Below, one piece after another: positions 43,779-51,675 of a DNA stretch of 64,000 nt. Each line of letters opens with the position of its first letter. The stretch's first letter is position 1. The notes below the pieces were generated by a model. That model worked only from the letters and a program-made list of their open reading frames with translations, had not been told where the DNA came from and made no database searches. A program made the translations under genes and the position numbers. The stretch is from Bacteroidales bacterium M5 (GTDB lineage Bacteria; Bacteroidota; Bacteroidia; Bacteroidales; Muribaculaceae). Where the stretch lies: NCBI GenBank assembly GCA_001689535.1, contig LUJP01000071.1, positions 5,691 through 69,690 on the forward strand. The letters run 5' to 3'.

Positions 43779-45074
43779 TTACTCTTTTATAAGTTTTTCG
43801 CCGTGATAGTAATCAAGTGTTATCCGGCTTATGATTTTTGCAATACGTTTTCCCTCATAGTTGGCGCGCGCGGTGGCAAGCTTGGTTCCGGAGGTGTAGA
43901 GCTCCACCGGCGAGGCGCCTCCGAGTTCGAACTTGCGGCGCACGGCCTCGTAGGCTATCTTTTCGGCGTCGAGGCGGCGGGATGCCGCGGTCATCTCGGC
44001 GTCGGCGGTAGCATAGTCGAGCGCGGCCTCGGCTGTGGCCTTCTCTATCTCATATTCCGTCTGGCTAAGCTTCACGCGGCTTTCACGCACTTCGATTTTG
44101 GCGCGCTTGAGCTTTCCGGACAGTGACAGCCCCGTAAATAGGGGGATTGACACCGTGAATCCCACATACTCGCCCATGTTGTCGTGCCACTGGTGGCTGA
44201 ACGTAGGCATGGGCTGAGCGGAATGCATCATCCGGTAGTACGACGTGGATATTCCGGCATTGAGCGAGATGCGGGGTGAGAATGCGCCACGGGCCGCTCT
44301 GAGCGCATACTCGCTCTCGCGCAGCTCCAGGCGTGCCGCGGCTATGCGCGGATGCTCTCCGTAGTGGCCACGGTTGCCCTCGGCCACTTCCTCTTCTATA
44401 AGATCGAGAGGTTCGTCGGTAGGATTCATGCCCATTGCGCTCCGCAGGCCCAGATAGGCCTTGGCAAGCAGACCGCGCTGGTTGGCAAGTTCATATTCGT
44501 CGGCAGCCACGAGCGCCTGTAGCTCGGCCACATCGGCCCCGCTGCGCATACCCAGACGCTCCCCGCGCTCGGTAGCCGCCAGGTCGGTGCTGTCGCGCTC
44601 GAGCTGATGGAGCATCTGCTCCACCATAGCCTTACAGTAAGACACGTTGTAGAACGACCGGATTACCTCAAGCGACACAAGATCGCGTTCAGCCGACGCC
44701 GCATGCTCGCGCCGCAGCTGGGCCACGCGGGCGGCTTTCAGATTGTTGACGTTGACCAGTCCGTCGAACACCGGCAGCGTCATGCCTATGCCGAAACCGG
44801 TGGAAAGGGTCTGGCGGTTGTCGTAGGTGTTTGTCTCCGGGTCAATGTTGCGGCCGAAGCTTATGTTGCCGTTTGATGAGAAGCTCACGTCAGGGAGCAG
44901 CCCCGAGAGTGCCATGCGCTTTTCGGCGGCCGCCTTCTCCACGTCGAGACGGCCCAGGATATTGCTGTGGGCATGGTCGCGGGCATACACCAGACAGTCA
45001 TTGAGTGTCATGGAGGCGTGTGCGCCATGCCCTGCGAGCAATGAAATGATGATGATTACTGATTGAAGTTTCAT
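43779..45074 (-). CDS. TolC-family outer-membrane efflux channel
   Basis: About 431 residues from the ATG at 45074, with a signal peptide (MKLQSVIIIISLLAGHGAHA). Two OEP repeats are visible, each with long helices and short strands (YARDHAHSNILGRLDVEKA; ELRESEYALRAARGAFSPRI; GGASPVELYTSGTKLATARANY). It is the first gene of the four-gene efflux operon. The longer start at 45125 lacks a signal peptide. Confidence 0.9.
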   Translation of the reverse strand: MKLQSVIIIISLLAGHGAHASMTLNDCLVYARDHAHSNILGRLDVEKAAAEKRMALSGLLPDVSFSSNGNISFGRNIDPETNTYDNRQTLSTGFGIGMTLPVFDGLVNVNNLKAARVAQLRREHAASAERDLVSLEVIRSFYNVSYCKAMVEQMLHQLERDSTDLAATERGERLGMRSGADVAELQALVAADEYELANQRGLLAKAYLGLRSAMGMNPTDEPLDLIEEEVAEGNRGHYGEHPRIAAARLELRESEYALRAARGAFSPRISLNAGISTSYYRMMHSAQPMPTFSHQWHDNMGEYVGFTVSIPLFTGLSLSGKLKRAKIEVRESRVKLSQTEYEIEKATAEAALDYATADAEMTAASRRLDAEKIAYEAVRRKFELGGASPVELYTSGTKLATARANYEGKRIAKIISRITLDYYHGEKLIKE

Positions 45075-45148
45075 GGAGGCAAATTTACGGCGGCGAAACG
45101 TCGGCGCCCTGACATCGCTCCACAAACTGTATTTTCTGGCATAAGATT

Positions 45149-45163
45149 GTCTAATTTTTAGAC
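45149..45163. promoter_or_regulatory. Candidate operator palindrome GTCTAA-TTT-TTAGAC
   Basis: A perfect 6-bp inverted repeat with a 3-base centre lies in the spacer shared by the efflux operon and the two-component genes, 75 bases before the TolC start and 75 before the response regulator start. Position and symmetry suggest a binding site for the dimeric Fis-type regulator. There is no second copy in the spacer. Confidence 0.45.
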
Positions 45164-45237
45164 ATCCCCGTCGCCGGAGGCCCGTTTTTCCCAGGGCCAG
45201 GGGTTGCCGGTGACCCTATTAGTTATAATTTTGCGTC

Positions 45238-45816
45238 ATGAAAATTCTGATAATCGACGATAATCCGGCGGTGAGAACCACACTGCGGCTCGTTCTGGCC
45301 GACGAAGACTGCGAGATTGCCGCCGTGGGTAACCCTCAGCTTATTCCGGCCCTGCTTCAGGGCGGCAATACCGATGCGGTGCTTCTTGACATGAATTTCG
45401 ACAACGGACGCCTCGACGGTGCCGACGGCCTGTTCTGGCTCCGGCGCATAAAGGAGAGTCCCGACGCGCCGGCAGTGGTGCTGATAACCGCGTTCGGCGA
45501 TGTTCCGCTGGCGGTGGAGGCCATGAAACTCGGCGCGGAGGACTTCGTGACCAAACCCTGGGACAACGACGAGCTGAAAGCCAAGCTGCGCCGTGCCGTC
45601 GCCGCCAACCGCCAGGCCAGGAAAGAACGCCAGGCAATGGGCAAAGCACTGGAACTCCAGCGGCGCGACAGCGAAAGAGCCTCAATGACGCTCGACCAGA
45701 TTAAGACCGAACATATTAACGAGGTGATAGCCGGATGCGGCGGCAACCTGAGCGCGGCCGCACAGCGTCTGGGCGTAAATCGGCAGACACTTTATAATCT
45801 CCTGAAAAAGAAATGA
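45238..45816 (+). CDS. Response regulator, receiver plus Fis-type HTH
   Basis: 192 residues. The receiver has D7/D8, phosphorylation site D51 (VLLDMNF), T84 (LITAFGD) and K106 (VTKPW). A linker leads to a C-terminal Fis-type HTH (EVIAGCGGNLSAAAQRLGVNRQTLYNLLKKK). The AAA+ sigma-54 domain usual between these parts is absent, as in PrrA/RegA-type regulators. A weak promoter (TTG-N19-TAATTTTG, 45204-45233) runs almost into the ATG, implying a leaderless or very short leader transcript. It overlaps the kinase gene by four bases. Confidence 0.88.
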   Translation: MKILIIDDNPAVRTTLRLVLADEDCEIAAVGNPQLIPALLQGGNTDAVLLDMNFDNGRLDGADGLFWLRRIKESPDAPAVVLITAFGDVPLAVEAMKLGAEDFVTKPWDNDELKAKLRRAVAANRQARKERQAMGKALELQRRDSERASMTLDQIKTEHINEVIAGCGGNLSAAAQRLGVNRQTLYNLLKKK

Positions 45817-46799
45817 GACACTTCCGGCTGAATTTCACCCTCCTTCTCATCGCAGTTGCAGCTTTAGCGGCGGCGGCCACATGGCTGTACAACGCGGGGC
45901 TGTGGCCTCAGGCCACCTTAGCCTCCGTGGCGGCTGCCGTATGCGCTGGCACGCTGGCACGGCTCGTTTGGAAACTCATTGACGTGATGTCCACTTTCGT
46001 GAGCGCGCTGGAGATGAACGACACCACCCTGCAGTTCGACTTCGGCAACGCCGACGCCTCTCTCTGCGGCATGGCCTGCGCAATGAACCGCATAGTGGAG
46101 ATGTATCACGCCAACCTCCGCGAAATCGAGACAGGCAAGATATATTACGACCGCATACTCCGTGTAATGACCCACGAGATACGCAATTCCATGACGCCCA
46201 TCTCGGCGCTGGCTTTCGACATGGAGCGGAACCCGGAGAAATACAGCGGCGAGCAGCTCCGTGAAGCCCTCGGGGTGATAAGCGCGCAGAGCCGGGGCAT
46301 AAAGCGCTTTCTCGACTCCTACCACAGCCTCACACACCTTCCCCCGCCGGAACGAGAGGAGATCCGTGCCACCGACTTTTTCCGACGCATCCGGCAATCG
46401 GCCGTAGCGGAAACAACCGAAAGAGGGTTGCCGGAGAACACATGCCGCTTTTCGGCCGGAAAAGAAATGAGGTTATGCATCGACAGCGCCCTCATTGGCC
46501 AGGCGATGATAAACCTTGTGCGCAACGCCCTCGACGCAGTCCAGAGCACCGAACGGCCCGAAGTCACGGTCACAGCCTCCGTATCCGACGGCCGTCCCTA
46601 CATCACCGTGGCCGACAACGGCTGCGGCATGGACGCCCGTATCCGCGACTCCCTGTTCCAGCCCTTCGTCACCACCAAACCCGGCGGCAGCGGCGTAGGG
46701 CTCTGCCTCAGCAGCCAGATAGTAAGGCTCCACGGCGGCACCCTCCGCCTCCTCTCCACCTCCCCCTCCGGCACCACCTTCGCCATCACCCTCCCCTGA
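45813..46799 (+). CDS. Sensor histidine kinase
   Basis: 328 residues. Two membrane helices (about 5-25 and 35-55) are joined by only some ten residues, so there is no periplasmic sensor domain. The phospho-acceptor is H121 in MTHEIRNSMTPI. The ATPase has an N-box (LVRNALDAV), G1 (DNGCGMD), and a G2 region (FVTTKPGGSGVGLCLS). It is coupled to the response regulator by an ATGA overlap and probably senses a membrane or envelope signal tied to the divergent efflux operon. Confidence 0.9.
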   Translation: MRHFRLNFTLLLIAVAALAAAATWLYNAGLWPQATLASVAAAVCAGTLARLVWKLIDVMSTFVSALEMNDTTLQFDFGNADASLCGMACAMNRIVEMYHANLREIETGKIYYDRILRVMTHEIRNSMTPISALAFDMERNPEKYSGEQLREALGVISAQSRGIKRFLDSYHSLTHLPPPEREEIRATDFFRRIRQSAVAETTERGLPENTCRFSAGKEMRLCIDSALIGQAMINLVRNALDAVQSTERPEVTVTASVSDGRPYITVADNGCGMDARIRDSLFQPFVTTKPGGSGVGLCLSSQIVRLHGGTLRLLSTSPSGTTFAITLP

Positions 46800-46831
46800 A
46801 GCCCATAAATCTTTGCAAGCGAAGGAGATTA

Positions 46832-46863
46832 TTTGTGAGAAGAGCCCCAATCCGTTATATTTG
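46832..46863 (+). promoter_or_regulatory. Promoter of asnA
   Basis: TTTG-N20-TATATTTG, an exact match to the Bacteroidetes promoter, ends 19 bases before the ATG at 46883. It shows that the upstream extension of the same frame is not translated. Confidence 0.85.
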
Positions 46864-46882
46864 CAGGATAATAGTTAATTTT

Positions 46883-47917
46883 ATGGCACTGATAATTCCT
46901 GAGAAATATAAACAGAAGCTGCTGCCGGAAACTACGGAGGTGGCGATTAAGCAGATTAAAGATAGTTTTCAGACAGCACTGGCGGCCTCGCTGCGGCTGC
47001 GGAGGGTGACGGCTCCGCTTTTTGTGCTGTCGGGCACGGGCCTGAACGACGACCTCAACGGCGTGGAGCGCGCGGTGTCGTTTCCCGTGGTCGACATGGA
47101 CGGAGCTACTGCCGAGGTGGTCCATTCGCTTGCCAAATGGAAGCGCGCCAAGCTGGCGGCCTACGATATCGCTCCGGGATTCGGCCTGTATACTGACATG
47201 AATGCCATCCGCGCCTTCGAGGAGCTGGACAATATGCATTCGCTCTATGTTGACCAGTGGGACTGGGAGAAGACCATCACCCCTGCTGACCGTACTGTAA
47301 CGTACCTGAAGGAGACGGTGAGAAAGATTTACAACGCCATGCTTGGAGTGGAAGCCGAGATTTATGAGCGGTTTCCGCATATAACGCCGGTGCTTCCACG
47401 CGAAATCACTTTCATCCACTCGCAGCAGCTTCTGGAGGAATATCCGGACTTTACACCGCAGCAGCGCGAGCGCGAGGCTGCACGTCGCTTCGGAGCCGTG
47501 TTCGTAATAGGAATCGGAGCACCGCTGTCGGACGGCCGTCCGCACGACCGCCGCGCTCCCGACTACGATGACTGGAGCACTCCCAACGAGGATGGTTTTA
47601 CAGGATTGAACGGCGATCTGATAGTGTGGGATCCGGTGCTTGATACTTCCATGGAGCTTTCATCGATGGGCATACGCGTTGACGCTGAGGCCATGCGCCG
47701 TCAGCTTGAGATGTGCGGTTGTCCCGAACGGGCGTCGCTGCGGTTCCACAGCATGCTCCTTGGCGGAGAGCTCCCATTGTCGATAGGCGGAGGCATAGGG
47801 CAGAGCCGCCTGTGCATGTTCCTGCTGCAGAAAGCGCATATAGGCGAGGTCCAGGCCTCCCTCTGGCCCGAATCGCAAATCAAAGCCTGCGCCACCGCCG
47901 GCATCACGCTGATTTAA
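46883..47917 (+). CDS. asnA: Aspartate-ammonia ligase (asparagine synthetase A)
   Basis: Makes asparagine from aspartate and ammonia with ATP. 344 residues from the ATG at 46883 (MALIIPEKYKQKLLPET). It is a class II aminoacyl-tRNA-synthetase-like fold with LSGTGLNDDLNGVERAVSF, VHSLAKWKRAKLAAY, YVDQWDWEKTI and the C-terminal GGGIGQSRLCMFLLQKAHIGEVQ, the motif 3 arginine region. The frame is open further upstream through the kinase gene, but a consensus promoter at 46832-46863 fixes this start. Confidence 0.95.
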   Translation: MALIIPEKYKQKLLPETTEVAIKQIKDSFQTALAASLRLRRVTAPLFVLSGTGLNDDLNGVERAVSFPVVDMDGATAEVVHSLAKWKRAKLAAYDIAPGFGLYTDMNAIRAFEELDNMHSLYVDQWDWEKTITPADRTVTYLKETVRKIYNAMLGVEAEIYERFPHITPVLPREITFIHSQQLLEEYPDFTPQQREREAARRFGAVFVIGIGAPLSDGRPHDRRAPDYDDWSTPNEDGFTGLNGDLIVWDPVLDTSMELSSMGIRVDAEAMRRQLEMCGCPERASLRFHSMLLGGELPLSIGGGIGQSRLCMFLLQKAHIGEVQASLWPESQIKACATAGITLI

Positions 47918-47939
47918 CCGAATAGAACTTAGGCAAGAT

Positions 47940-47966
47940 TTATAAATCTTATACGAATTATTTTTA
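47940..47966 (+). repeat. 9-bp tandem repeat, left flank of the four-helix-bundle gene
   Basis: Three imperfect 9-mers in a row: TTATAAATC, TTATACGAA, TTATTTTTA. The same register continues on the other side of the gene at 48584-48619. Confidence 0.6.
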
Positions 47967-48013
47967 TAATTCCATAATTTTATGCACTTTTACGCCAAAT
48001 TGCACCATCATCT

Positions 48014-48562
48014 ATGAGCAACCGGTTTCTAAGAATCAGCGGGGACTATACCGATTGGAATATCTATAGGAAATCGGTAGTGATATGCGATGTCACAGAA
48101 ATGTTCATAAATCGGGCATTACCCAAAGGGTCGCGAACAATCGACCAGATGCGTCAGGCAGCCCGTTCATGCAAGCAAAATATAGTGGAAGGAGTGAGCG
48201 ACTCTACAGTTTCGGCCGAAATGTGCATCAAGCTTCTCGGCGTGGCGCGCGGCTCAGTGCGTGAACTTCTTGAAGATTATGGAGACTTCCTGCGCCAGAA
48301 TGAATTGGAGATATGGCACGCCGATGACGAGCGAACACTCAGCACACGGAGATACTGCATCAATAACGACAATCCACGCGATTTTGTCGTGAAATGCTGG
48401 GAACGAAGCGATGAGACCGTAGCCAACATAATGCTCACCCAAATACGCCAAATCGACGCAATGTTAGCCAAGCTACTGAAGAAAATAGAAGTTGAGTTTA
48501 TAGCACAAGGCGGCATTAAAGAGGCCATGTCAAAAGCTCGTCGCAACAGCAGAGGATATTAA
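48014..48562 (+). CDS. Four-helix-bundle protein (S23/IVS-related)
   Basis: 182 residues, all-helical, with the family pattern: WNIYRKSVVICDVTEMFINRALPK, TIDQMRQAARSCKQNIVEG, KLLGVARGSVRELLEDYGDFL and a longer C-terminal helical tail. Family members are found in rRNA intervening sequences and as Avd-like accessory proteins of diversity-generating retroelements, but no rRNA or reverse transcriptase is here. The gene is bracketed by 9-bp TTATAAnnn repeats on both sides in the same orientation, which suggests that gene and repeats travel together. Confidence 0.8.
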   Translation: MSNRFLRISGDYTDWNIYRKSVVICDVTEMFINRALPKGSRTIDQMRQAARSCKQNIVEGVSDSTVSAEMCIKLLGVARGSVRELLEDYGDFLRQNELEIWHADDERTLSTRRYCINNDNPRDFVVKCWERSDETVANIMLTQIRQIDAMLAKLLKKIEVEFIAQGGIKEAMSKARRNSRGY

Positions 48563-48583
48563 AAGGCCATCGGGAACTAAGTT

Positions 48584-48619
48584 TTATAAGTCTTATAAGA
48601 TTTATACGATTTATAAAAA
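48584..48619 (+). repeat. 9-bp tandem repeat, right flank of the four-helix-bundle gene
   Basis: Four imperfect 9-mers: TTATAAGTC, TTATAAGAT, TTATACGAT, TTATAAAAA. It starts 21 bases after the gene stop. Confidence 0.7.
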
Positions 48620-48732
48620 TAAAATACCATTCGTCTCGCAGGCAAAGAGAAGCGGGAGAAGCGCACCACGTAGATGCATTCATCCTCCCGCAGGGTATGG
48701 CGGCATAAAACCGCTTGTCTTACGGCCTGTCA

Positions 48733-48897
48733 TCAGCCGAGCTTGTCTTTTATAAATTCGGTGGCTTTCTCTTTTACCGTCTCTATTACTTCCTTACCTT
48801 TATCGGTGCTGATAAACTCTGTGGCTTTTTCTACCACTTCTTTCACGGTGTCGTTGTCCATAAGGTCCGCAGCCTTATCTTTGAGATCTTCAAACAT
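48733..48897 (-). CDS. Small helical protein with internal repeat, 54 residues
   Basis: Read directly from the sequence: ATG at 48895-48897, stop at 48733-48735. The product starts MFEDLKDKAADLMDND and contains two near-copies of one helix: VKEVVEKATEFIS and IETVKEKATEFIK, ending DKLG. It is highly charged and amphipathic with no signal or membrane segment, similar in style to MT0933-like/CsbD-like stress or antitoxin-type small proteins. An imperfect GC-rich hairpin (GCGGGAG/CTCCCGC) follows the stop at about 48652-48698. Confidence 0.65.
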   Translation of the reverse strand: MFEDLKDKAADLMDNDTVKEVVEKATEFISTDKGKEVIETVKEKATEFIKDKLG

Positions 48898-49033
48898 GGT
48901 TTCTGTTTTTAGGGGGTTATTTCAGACGTAAAGACAATCGGAGCGCCCAAAGCGTTCACGCCTTAAACAAACATTAACTAAACGCCCCTATAACCATGTA
49001 TATCTTATTTCTGCCGGTTAAAGGTTAAAGCGG

Positions 49034-49675
49034 TTATTTGCGGCCGAAGTCGGCGGGGATTTCGCCCCATTTTTCGGTGTTCCATTTCTGGATGGGATTG
49101 ACGGGGCGGTGGGTCTGGAGCCAGGCTTCGGCGCGGTGAAGCATGTCCATTATCTTGGCGTTGCGGGCATTGGGGGTGATGGCGGTCTTGGCATGGCGGT
49201 TGCGCACCCATGCAAGGGCGGTGCGGCTGTCGGTGTAGATGGTCACATTGGGTCGTCCCTGCTTTTCGAGAAGCGCCAGGGCATGGACCAGAGCGAGAAA
49301 TTCGCCTATGTTGTTTGTTCCGCCCGGAAGCGGGCCTACGTGGAATATGCGTGTGCCTGTGTTGATGTCCACGCACTGATATTCAACCGGGCCGGGATTG
49401 CCGGAGCATGCGGCGTCGACGGCTATCGACCCCGGAGCAATTTCGGGAATGGCCGCATAATTCACCACCTGTGGCTGTCTTTTGGCCATAGAGCGGAACA
49501 CTTTCAGATAATCGTCGGGATTGCCGCGATAGGCCTCCACAGCCTCGGTCTGCGAGTCGAAGCTTTTATACCGGGCACCGGGAAAATTCTCCACCTGCAG
49601 CCGGGCGTCATCCCAATTATCGTAGATTCCGGTCTCGTGGCCGGCCCACACCACATAGAATTTGCGTCGTGCCAT
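49034..49675 (-). CDS. rnhA: Ribonuclease H with viroplasmin domain
   Basis: Degrades the RNA of RNA-DNA hybrids. 213 residues. The N-terminal 45 residues are a viroplasmin/caulimovirus-type hybrid-binding domain (KFYVVWAGHETGIYDNWDDARLQVENFPGARYKSF, here in part). The RNase H domain has its acidic residues in AVDAACSGNP, NNIGEFLAL, IYTDSRTALAW and a late aspartate. It is bacterial RNase HI of the Bacteroidetes type. It shares one base with the stop of the upstream dehydrogenase gene. Confidence 0.9.
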   Translation of the reverse strand: MARRKFYVVWAGHETGIYDNWDDARLQVENFPGARYKSFDSQTEAVEAYRGNPDDYLKVFRSMAKRQPQVVNYAAIPEIAPGSIAVDAACSGNPGPVEYQCVDINTGTRIFHVGPLPGGTNNIGEFLALVHALALLEKQGRPNVTIYTDSRTALAWVRNRHAKTAITPNARNAKIMDMLHRAEAWLQTHRPVNPIQKWNTEKWGEIPADFGRK

Positions 49676-50889
49676 CAGGAAAGCGTCAGGAAAAGGTTGA
49701 TATCGAAATGTCTTACGCCCGCTTTTGCGGCAATCGTGGAGTCGACAGCCTTACCCATGAACGTGAGGGCGGCGCACTGAAGCCCCGGCTGGAGCTTGAG
49801 GGCGTTGAGCGTGCCTTCGGTGTCTATGAGAGGCCGAAGCATGGTTATGAACGTGTTGCTCAGAGCCATGGCCGCAGTGCGTGGCACGTAGCTTCCGGCG
49901 TTGACGTAGCAGGCGCGTGTAGGCTCGGTTGGAGCCACGTCGCATGGGCGCACCTCGGCCAGGTCTATGGCCGGAAGCGACGGGAAAGTCTTGCCACAGT
50001 CGTCGGAGAGGTCAAACACCACCACGCCTCGTTTCATCTCGGCCACCTCGTCGGCGCCGAACACGGGCCGGGGCGAGACGTCGGTATAGATAACCACGTC
50101 GGCCGAACGAAGAGCGTTGGCCACCACCCGCGGATGCAGGGCCGATGCCACCACTCCCTGCCCGAGTTCGCGGCAAGCCTCGCGCAGACGGTAAACGTCG
50201 TGGTCGAAAAGCCTCACGAGCGCTCCGGCTCCCGAAGCCGACCGGGCGGCCGAACAACCGGCGATGCCGGAGCCGATCACCGTTACCTCACAGGGCACCA
50301 CGCCGGCAACACCCCCAAGAAGAATACCCTTGCCGTGGACCGAATCGGCCAGCAGTGACGACGCGCGCGCTATCGCAGCCCGTCCGGCAAGCTCGGCAAG
50401 CACGTCGGCAAACGGGCGGTTCCCGCGCTCATCCTCAATCATGTCGATGGCTATGGTGAGTATATTGCAGTCGAGCAGAGTGCGCACCTCCTCGCGCGTC
50501 ACACGGCAGAAATTGCTCAGGGTAAGCAGCATGCCGCCTCGGCGCATCATGCGTATGTCGGACAGCGCAGGGGGAGCGAGACTCACCACTATGTCGCATT
50601 CCAGAGCCTCGCGACGCGAGCACATTTCCGCTCCGCACCGGCTATAGGAAGCATCCGGATAATGGATCACCGTAGCGGCACCCTCCTCCATTTTTACTCT
50701 GAAACCAAGCTCTATGAGCAGCCTCGCGCCCTCGGGCGTTAACGGAAAGCGGCGCTCCGAAGGATGGTTGCATCGTGGCAGACCGATGGTGAGGGCGCGG
50801 CGGCGCGATTTCACGGCCGCGGGTTCCTCGAGGGTTTCATGTGCGCAACCGATTCCGGCCGCTGATTGAGGGGTCTTTTCGGGAGTCAT
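49675..50889 (-). CDS. Alanine dehydrogenase/transhydrogenase-alpha-like protein
   Basis: About 404 residues from the ATG at 50889, which overlaps the aroK stop by four bases. The N-terminal half matches the AlaDH/PNT family (LTIGLPRCNHPSERRFPLTPEGARLL, GAEMCSRREALECDIVVSLAPP). The Rossmann half has VTVIGSGIAGCSAARSASGAGA and a C-terminal NAGSYVPRTAAMALSN. Transhydrogenase partner genes are not present, which favours an alanine dehydrogenase-like role, but the N-terminus is longer than usual and substrate residues were not checked. Confidence 0.75.
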   Translation of the reverse strand: MTPEKTPQSAAGIGCAHETLEEPAAVKSRRRALTIGLPRCNHPSERRFPLTPEGARLLIELGFRVKMEEGAATVIHYPDASYSRCGAEMCSRREALECDIVVSLAPPALSDIRMMRRGGMLLTLSNFCRVTREEVRTLLDCNILTIAIDMIEDERGNRPFADVLAELAGRAAIARASSLLADSVHGKGILLGGVAGVVPCEVTVIGSGIAGCSAARSASGAGALVRLFDHDVYRLREACRELGQGVVASALHPRVVANALRSADVVIYTDVSPRPVFGADEVAEMKRGVVVFDLSDDCGKTFPSLPAIDLAEVRPCDVAPTEPTRACYVNAGSYVPRTAAMALSNTFITMLRPLIDTEGTLNALKLQPGLQCAALTFMGKAVDSTIAAKAGVRHFDINLFLTLS

Positions 50890-51425
50890 GATTTGCAGGG
50901 TATGTTGAAAAGGGTGGTGAATTCTTTCACTGACTGCTGGATCTGCGGCAGGCTGTCGAGACGGTCGGCGCAAAACGTGGCCACAGCCCGGCTGTACCAG
51001 GGATTACGGCGCTCAAGTTCGGCGGCGATATAAGCGCCCAGCGCTTCGTCGTCGAGGTCGCGGATCAGCGGGCGGCGGTGCCGTCCTTTTTTCAGCCGCT
51101 CGAGCAGCCGCGGATGAGAGGCGTCGAGCCTCACGGTGAGTCCGCGGGAGTTCATGAACTCCATATTGTCGAACCAGCACGGCGTTCCGCCGCCGCAGGC
51201 CACAATCACGTCCTCGAACTCGGCAACCTCACGGAGCATGCGCCGCTCCATGTCGCGGAAACGGTCCTGACCCTCGCGGGCGAAAATCTCCGAGACATTT
51301 GCGTGGAAACGCGCCTCGATATAAGCGTCGAGGTCGATATATTCAAGCCCCGTGGCGCGCGACAATGCCTTGGCAAGCGTAGTCTTGCCGCTGCCCATGA
51401 ATCCAATAAGAAAAATCGGCCTCAT
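50886..51425 (-). CDS. aroK: Shikimate kinase
   Basis: Phosphorylates shikimate with ATP in aromatic amino acid synthesis. About 179 residues from the ATG at 51425, with Walker A GFMGSGKTT (8-16), shikimate-binding DLDAYIE and RFRDMERRML, the CGGGTP loop and the lid HRRPLIRD. A -7 box TATCTTTG at 51472-51479 rules out the start at 51464. aroB lies 11 kb away in this window, so the pathway is not clustered. Confidence 0.94.
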   Translation of the reverse strand: MRPIFLIGFMGSGKTTLAKALSRATGLEYIDLDAYIEARFHANVSEIFAREGQDRFRDMERRMLREVAEFEDVIVACGGGTPCWFDNMEFMNSRGLTVRLDASHPRLLERLKKGRHRRPLIRDLDDEALGAYIAAELERRNPWYSRAVATFCADRLDSLPQIQQSVKEFTTLFNIPCKS

Positions 51426-51675
51426 AACGTTTTCTACAGAAATCCTTTCAGTTCTTTTCAGCAAAGATAACGCTTTTGCGCGGCATTGCCCTCCAAACCG
51501 TTCTTATTTTGCAAAGAAAGCTTAATTCAGGAAGTGCGGGGAGAATATGTGGAATTTTAATAGTACCTTTGCCTTTGAAGTGCAAATCTGCGCGTTGCGG
51601 AGATACGGCCATATCCGGTACGATTATTTCTCCGCGCCCAAAGCCGATTTTTTTTAACCAATCATACACCACACC

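Noticed and set aside
46442..46882. Upstream extension of the asnA frame
   Set aside because: Overlaps the kinase gene in another frame, and a consensus promoter at 46832-46863 lies inside it.
48014..48562. Diversity-generating retroelement accessory gene (avd)
   Set aside because: No reverse transcriptase, template repeat or variable target gene in the window.
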